Assembly: GCA_964624465.1 (NCBI GenBank)
Contig: CAZUZD010000259.1
Location: 1-9,034 of the forward strand
Direction of reading: 5' to 3'
DNA: 9,034 nucleotides
Source: CAZUZD01 sp964624465
GTDB lineage: Bacteria; Planctomycetota; Planctomycetia; Isosphaerales; Isosphaeraceae
A model generated the notes under the pieces. That model saw only the letters and a program-made list of their open reading frames with translations. It ran no database searches and was not told the origin of the DNA. The translations under genes and the position numbers were made by a program. Positions 6,022-9,034 of this stretch are shown one piece after another (the first letter of the stretch is position 1; the number at the start of each line of letters is the position of its first letter).

Positions 6022-7137
6022 ATGGTAGGAAGCCACGCGGTCCGGGCGAACGGGTGCGGCTTCGCTGCCGCGATCGCCGCCGCTTGCCTGACGATGCAGG
6101 GACCCTCCCTTGCGCAGTCCCCTTCCCTTCCCGTCGCGACACCGACGCAGGGGGCTCCCGGTATCGTCGGCCCCGGGGCCCCGCCAGCCGCGGCGCCGAT
6201 CGCAACGGTCATCCCCCAGCCGGCGTTCGATCCCGGAACGGCACCGCTGCCGACCCGTGTCGTGACCGGTCCTCTCGACACGATCACCGAGTCGCTTTTC
6301 GGTCAGCCGGACCCGGACACCTGGCGGCCACTGATGTTTTCAACCCTCCTCAGCGAGGGGTGGGACGAGGTCTGGGTGCCGTCGCCGAGCGGATCGGGCG
6401 GGGCACCCCGGCAGGGCTGGATCAACGCCGCCGACGGAAACCTCTACCGGCTCAACTTCTTCACGTTCGCCCAGGGCTTCAACCGGGAGCCGAAGGGCAA
6501 CGCCTATCTCGGCGCGTACACGATCTTCGCCCCGTTGAGCCGTCGACTGGACCTGATCGTGAACGTTCCCTTCGTGCTCCGCAACAATGCCGTCACCGGC
6601 CTTCCGTTCATCGATCCGAGCTTGCCCGGGACGAGGCAGACCCCCAAGAGTCACACGGGGTTCGGCGACCTGTCGTTCACGCCCCGGGTCCTGCTGCACG
6701 AGACAAAGGACTTCTCCCTCACGGCCGAGATGGCCGTGATCACGCCGACCGGCACCCAGCCCCTGGCCGGGAACACGACCACCCTGGTCCCGGCCGTCGC
6801 CTTCTGGAACAACGTCTCGGGAGGCCTGGTGGTCCGCGGCGGCCTGGGTCTCGCGATTCCGATGAACGGGACCAGCGATAACCTGATCGGCCAGTTCGCC
6901 GTCGGCAACACGTTCACCGCGCACGACACGCCCCTGTTCGGCGACTTCACGCTTTATCTCTCGACCGTGGTGAACACCCCGCTCTCCAACGGGGACAACA
7001 CGAGCGTGACGCTGACCCCCGGCCTGCGCACCCATGTGGGGCAGGACTGGTACTTTCTGGCCGGCCTGCCGACCCCGGTGACCAATGCGCGAGTCGCCGA
7101 CGAGGGGATGATCTTCTGGTTCATGAAGGCATGGTGA
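6022..7137 (+). CDS. outer-membrane beta-barrel protein, MetA-pathway/porin-like family
   Basis: A 371-residue exported protein. The ATG at 6022 has GGAG seven bases upstream and leads directly into a signal peptide: hydrophobic core at residues 13-24 and a likely cut after Ser-Leu-Ala at about residue 31. The in-frame ATG at 5986 would add 12 residues and is possible. A Pro/Ala-rich linker runs to about residue 75. Then comes a conserved opening (Gly-Trp-Asp-Glu-Val-Trp at 113-118, Gly-Ala-Pro-Arg-Gln-Gly-Trp-Ile-Asn at 127-135), followed by alternating hydrophobic/polar strands typical of an outer-membrane barrel. The protein ends in Lys-Ala-Trp, an aromatic terminus suited to barrel assembly. 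I relate it to the family labelled 'putative MetA-pathway of phenol degradation', of which planctomycetes have many copies. Despite the name, a phenol role is not supported here; diffusion of a small solute is a guess. It is monocistronic. Confidence 0.75.
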   Translation: MVGSHAVRANGCGFAAAIAAACLTMQGPSLAQSPSLPVATPTQGAPGIVGPGAPPAAAPIATVIPQPAFDPGTAPLPTRVVTGPLDTITESLFGQPDPDTWRPLMFSTLLSEGWDEVWVPSPSGSGGAPRQGWINAADGNLYRLNFFTFAQGFNREPKGNAYLGAYTIFAPLSRRLDLIVNVPFVLRNNAVTGLPFIDPSLPGTRQTPKSHTGFGDLSFTPRVLLHETKDFSLTAEMAVITPTGTQPLAGNTTTLVPAVAFWNNVSGGLVVRGGLGLAIPMNGTSDNLIGQFAVGNTFTAHDTPLFGDFTLYLSTVVNTPLSNGDNTSVTLTPGLRTHVGQDWYFLAGLPTPVTNARVADEGMIFWFMKAW

Positions 7138-7606
7138 GCCTGGGCGTAATACCAGCCGAGGTGACCATCACCGGACGTGTGAGACGGAGAGTCGCGAACC
7201 GGTATCGTCACGAGCCTGAAGCAAGCCGGTGCGGTGGTTGCACCCGTCGTCTGTCGACAGGTCCGTCCAGGCGCGCCACCCTGGCCGGCAGCGATTTCCC
7301 TGGCCCACGCTCGGCGGCGGCACCCTGGCCAGGCGCAACTCGGAGCAGATCGTGACGATCCAGGTCCTGCACCAGCAAGGATCGCCCGCCACCCAGATCG
7401 CCCAGATCCCGCGGACTCCGCATCGCGCTGGGTGGCTTCCGGGTGGGATCTGCCGGATGCGATGAGCGTGCCGGCTGCGTTGGGCGGATCGGCCCGATTC
7501 GCGACGGAACCGGGTGTGATTGAAGTGAAATTGGGATATACAGCGTTGAAGCTTTGTCCTTCGCACCCGGTTTCCTCCCATCGGCCCGGACCAGGCGGCA
7601 ACTTCC
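7138..7606. other. intergenic stretch between the barrel gene and the glycosidase
   Basis: Apart from the transposase-like relic described separately, no gene is supportable. A small hairpin GGTGA-CCA-TCACC (7160-7172) follows the barrel gene by 22 bases but lacks a T-tract. CCTGGCCAGG at 7324-7333 is a 10-base palindrome. An A/T-richer patch at 7518-7542 includes TATACA (7537-7542), which could be a -10 element for the glycosidase, but no matching -35 is seen at normal spacing. AGGCGG at 7593-7598, eight bases before ATG 7607, is the likely ribosome-binding site. Confidence 0.45.
7331..7414 (+). pseudogene. relic of a transposase-type helix-turn-helix N-terminus
   Basis: In the frame starting at 7331 the translation includes Ser-Glu-Gln-Ile-Val-Thr-Ile-Gln-Val-Leu-His-Gln-Gln-Gly, then Ala-Thr-Gln-Ile-Ala. 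This resembles the first helices of the DNA-binding region of IS21-type and related transposases, where such a segment is normally followed by the recognition helix. Here it breaks down after about 28 residues into Pro/Arg/Trp-rich sequence, and no start or downstream catalytic domain exists. It is most likely the remnant of an insertion sequence; chance similarity is possible because the match is short. Confidence 0.35.
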
Positions 7607-8167
7607 ATGACCGCAGAGCACCTCCGCCTGGAAGCGGCTCGGACCCGGACCGCCCCCTGGAAGCGGTGGGGGCCGTACCTGAGTGAACGCCAGTGGGGCA
7701 CCGTCCGCGAGGACTACAGTGAGGGCGGCGACGCCTGGAACTACTTCACCCACGATCAGGCCCGCTCGCGTGCCTATCGCTGGGGTGAGGATGGCCTGGC
7801 AGGGATCTCCGACCGCAAGCAGCGGCTCTGTTTCGCGCTGGCCCTCTGGAACGGCCGGGACCCGATCCTCAAGGAACGGCTCTTTGGCCTGACCAACGCC
7901 GAGGGGAACCACGGCGAGGACGTCAAGGAGTACTACTTCTACCTGGACAGCACCCCGACCCACTCGTACCTGAAGTTTCTGTACAAGTACCCCCAGGCCG
8001 CGTTCCCCTACGACGACCTCGTCGAGACGAACCGGGGCCGGGGCAAGGGGGAGTTCGAGTACGAGCTGATCGACACCGGGGTCTTCGCCGAGGACCGCTA
8101 CTTCGACGTATTCGTCGAGTACGCCAAGGAATCGCCGCAGGACATCCTCGTCCAGATCCGCGTGTAA
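7607..8167 (+). CDS. MGH1/GH63-like glycoside hydrolase, N-terminal fragment (frameshifted gene)
   Basis: 186 residues from ATG 7607 (ribosome-binding site AGGCGG at 7593-7598) to TAA at 8165-8167. The sequence matches the N-terminus of MGH1-like glycosidases related to GH63: Trp-Gly-Thr-Val-Arg-Glu-Asp-Tyr-Ser at about 30-38, Asp-Ala-Trp-Asn-Tyr-Phe at 42-47, Tyr-Arg-Trp-Gly-Glu-Asp-Gly-Leu-Ala-Gly at 57-66, and Gly-Asn-His-Gly-Glu-Asp-Val-Lys-Glu-Tyr-Tyr-Phe-Tyr at about 99-111. There is no signal peptide, so a cytoplasmic role in hydrolysing alpha-linked sugars is likely. The family is about 870-900 residues, so this piece is far too short. The missing continuation is found directly after the stop in another frame. 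The fragment lacks the catalytic barrel and cannot be active alone. Confidence 0.85.
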   Translation: MTAEHLRLEAARTRTAPWKRWGPYLSERQWGTVREDYSEGGDAWNYFTHDQARSRAYRWGEDGLAGISDRKQRLCFALALWNGRDPILKERLFGLTNAEGNHGEDVKEYYFYLDSTPTHSYLKFLYKYPQAAFPYDDLVETNRGRGKGEFEYELIDTGVFAEDRYFDVFVEYAKESPQDILVQIRV

Positions 8168-9034
8168 ATCGCGGTCCCGACCGGGCCGAGATCCACGTCC
8201 TGCCGACACTGTGGTTCCGCAACCAGTGGTCCTGGGGCCCCGGCGGTGACCGCCCGGTGCTCAGGCGTGCCGGCGGGGGCGAGGGCTACGCGACGATCGC
8301 TGTGACCGAGCCGGTGCTGGGCGAGTTACAACTCTATTGCGAGGGGGACGCCCCGCTCCTGTTCACCGAGAACGAGACCAACACGCAGCGGGTCTTCGGG
8401 GAGCCGAACCGGCAGCCCTACACGAAGGACGGCATCAACGACCACGTCGTTCTGGGCCACGAGGGCGTGGTCAATCCGGCGCAGATGGGCACGAAGGCCG
8501 CCCCGCACTACCGGTTCACGATCGAGCCCGGCGGCTGCGCCACGGTGCGCCTGCGGCTGACGGACGTCGAGCCGACGGCCCTGGCGGACGCCTACGGCGG
8601 AGCCGGCCCCTTCGGTTCGCACTTCGAGGCGGTCCTGCGGCAGCGCGCCAGCGAGGCCGACGCCTTCTACGCGGCCATCACGCCGCCGGCCCTGGACACC
8701 GACGCCGCCGCGGTGATGCGGCAGGCGCTGGCCGGGATGCTGTGGTCGAAGCAGTTTTACCTCTACGACGTCGACAAGTGGCTCGAGGAGCGGGGCTCTG
8801 ACCCGTACCAGCCGACCCGGAAGGCCGCGCCGCGGAACGAGCACTGGCACCACATGTACAACGGCGACATTATCTCGATGCCCGACAAGTGGGAGTACCC
8901 CTGGTACGCCGCCTGGGACCTGGCCTTCCACGTGCTGGCGCTGACGCAGGTCGATCCCGACTTCGGCAAGGAGCAGCTCGGGCTGATGCTCCGCGAGCGC
9001 TACATGCACCCCAACGGCCAGATCCCAGCCTACG
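8167..9034 (+). pseudogene. MGH1/GH63-like glycoside hydrolase, continuation in the -1 frame, cut by the window edge
   Basis: From AAT at 8167 a stop-free frame runs 289 codons to the right edge and continues the glycosidase: Asn-Arg-Gly-Pro-Asp, then Leu-Pro-Thr-Leu-Trp-Phe-Arg-Asn-Gln-Trp-Ser-Trp near 8200-8235, Glu-Asn-Glu-Thr-Asn at about 8371-8385, Tyr-Asn-Gly-Asp-Ile at about 8860-8874, and Tyr-Pro-Trp-Tyr-Ala-Ala-Trp-Asp-Leu-Ala-Phe-His at about 8896-8931. The Asp in the last motif (codon 8917-8919) aligns with the general acid Asp of GH63 enzymes. No own start with a ribosome-binding site is seen, so it is the second half of the gene at 7607. Exactly one base is missing between GTG (8162-8164) and AAT (8167-8169). 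Roughly 400 further residues would lie outside the window. Whether this is a real pseudogene or a sequencing error is open. Confidence 0.8.

Noticed and set aside
8158..8168. Programmed -1 frameshift site in the glycosidase
   Set aside because: No slippery heptamer of the X-XXY-YYZ type is present at the junction, so a missing base explains the break better.
7208..8209. A 333-codon minus-strand frame over the glycosidase start
   Set aside because: It is the antisense shadow of a strongly conserved glycosidase N-terminus.
8326..9009. Open frames on both strands within the glycosidase's second half
   Set aside because: The frame from 8167 carries continuous glycosidase motifs, so the other frames are shadows.
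1..9034. CRISPR arrays, tRNA or rRNA genes, and intact insertion sequences
   Set aside because: No regularly spaced repeats, cloverleaf-like segments, conserved rRNA stretches or paired terminal inverted repeats with a transposase were seen on either strand.

Overview
The window is very GC-rich with strong G/C bias at third codon positions in the real genes. Its gene content points to a planctomycete, probably of the Isosphaeraceae or a relative. The clues, recalled from family knowledge and not searched, are a small secreted protein with a Cys-His-Arg-rich start after its signal peptide, an outer-membrane beta-barrel protein of a type common in that phylum, and an MGH1/GH63-like glycosidase. 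No rRNA, tRNA, CRISPR array or complete mobile element is visible.

Layout, left to right. Positions 1-148 hold the 3' end of an unidentified reading frame that looks broken. At 330-698 (+) is a Gly/Tyr-rich secreted protein built on an 11-residue repeat. An 860-base gap (699-1560) follows, with two small hairpins and a coding-like but unassignable patch. At 1561-2445 (+) is a transporter of the bile acid:sodium symporter (BASS) superfamily with an unusual set of residues at the expected sodium sites. It converges, 62 bases apart, on a minus-strand pair: an upstream membrane DUF4105 protein (4336-5355) and a downstream NTE-like patatin phospholipase with an N-terminal cyclic-nucleotide-binding-type domain (2508-4373). 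The two overlap by 38 bases and are almost certainly co-transcribed.

A divergent gap of about 670 bases (5356-6021) carries two well-formed hairpins just before a plus-strand outer-membrane barrel gene (6022-7137). A 469-base gap then holds what looks like a relic of a helix-turn-helix transposase start (about 7331-7414). The last gene, an MGH1/GH63-like glycoside hydrolase (7607 to the right edge), is split by a single missing base at about 8165, giving two fragments in different frames.

The genes do not form one obvious pathway. The shared theme is the cell envelope: a secreted structural protein, an inner-membrane transporter, a lipid hydrolase with a membrane partner, an outer-membrane barrel, and a carbohydrate-active enzyme. 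The most promising under-described item is the DUF4105/NTE-like pair. I do not see a clear-cut novel defence or mobile system.
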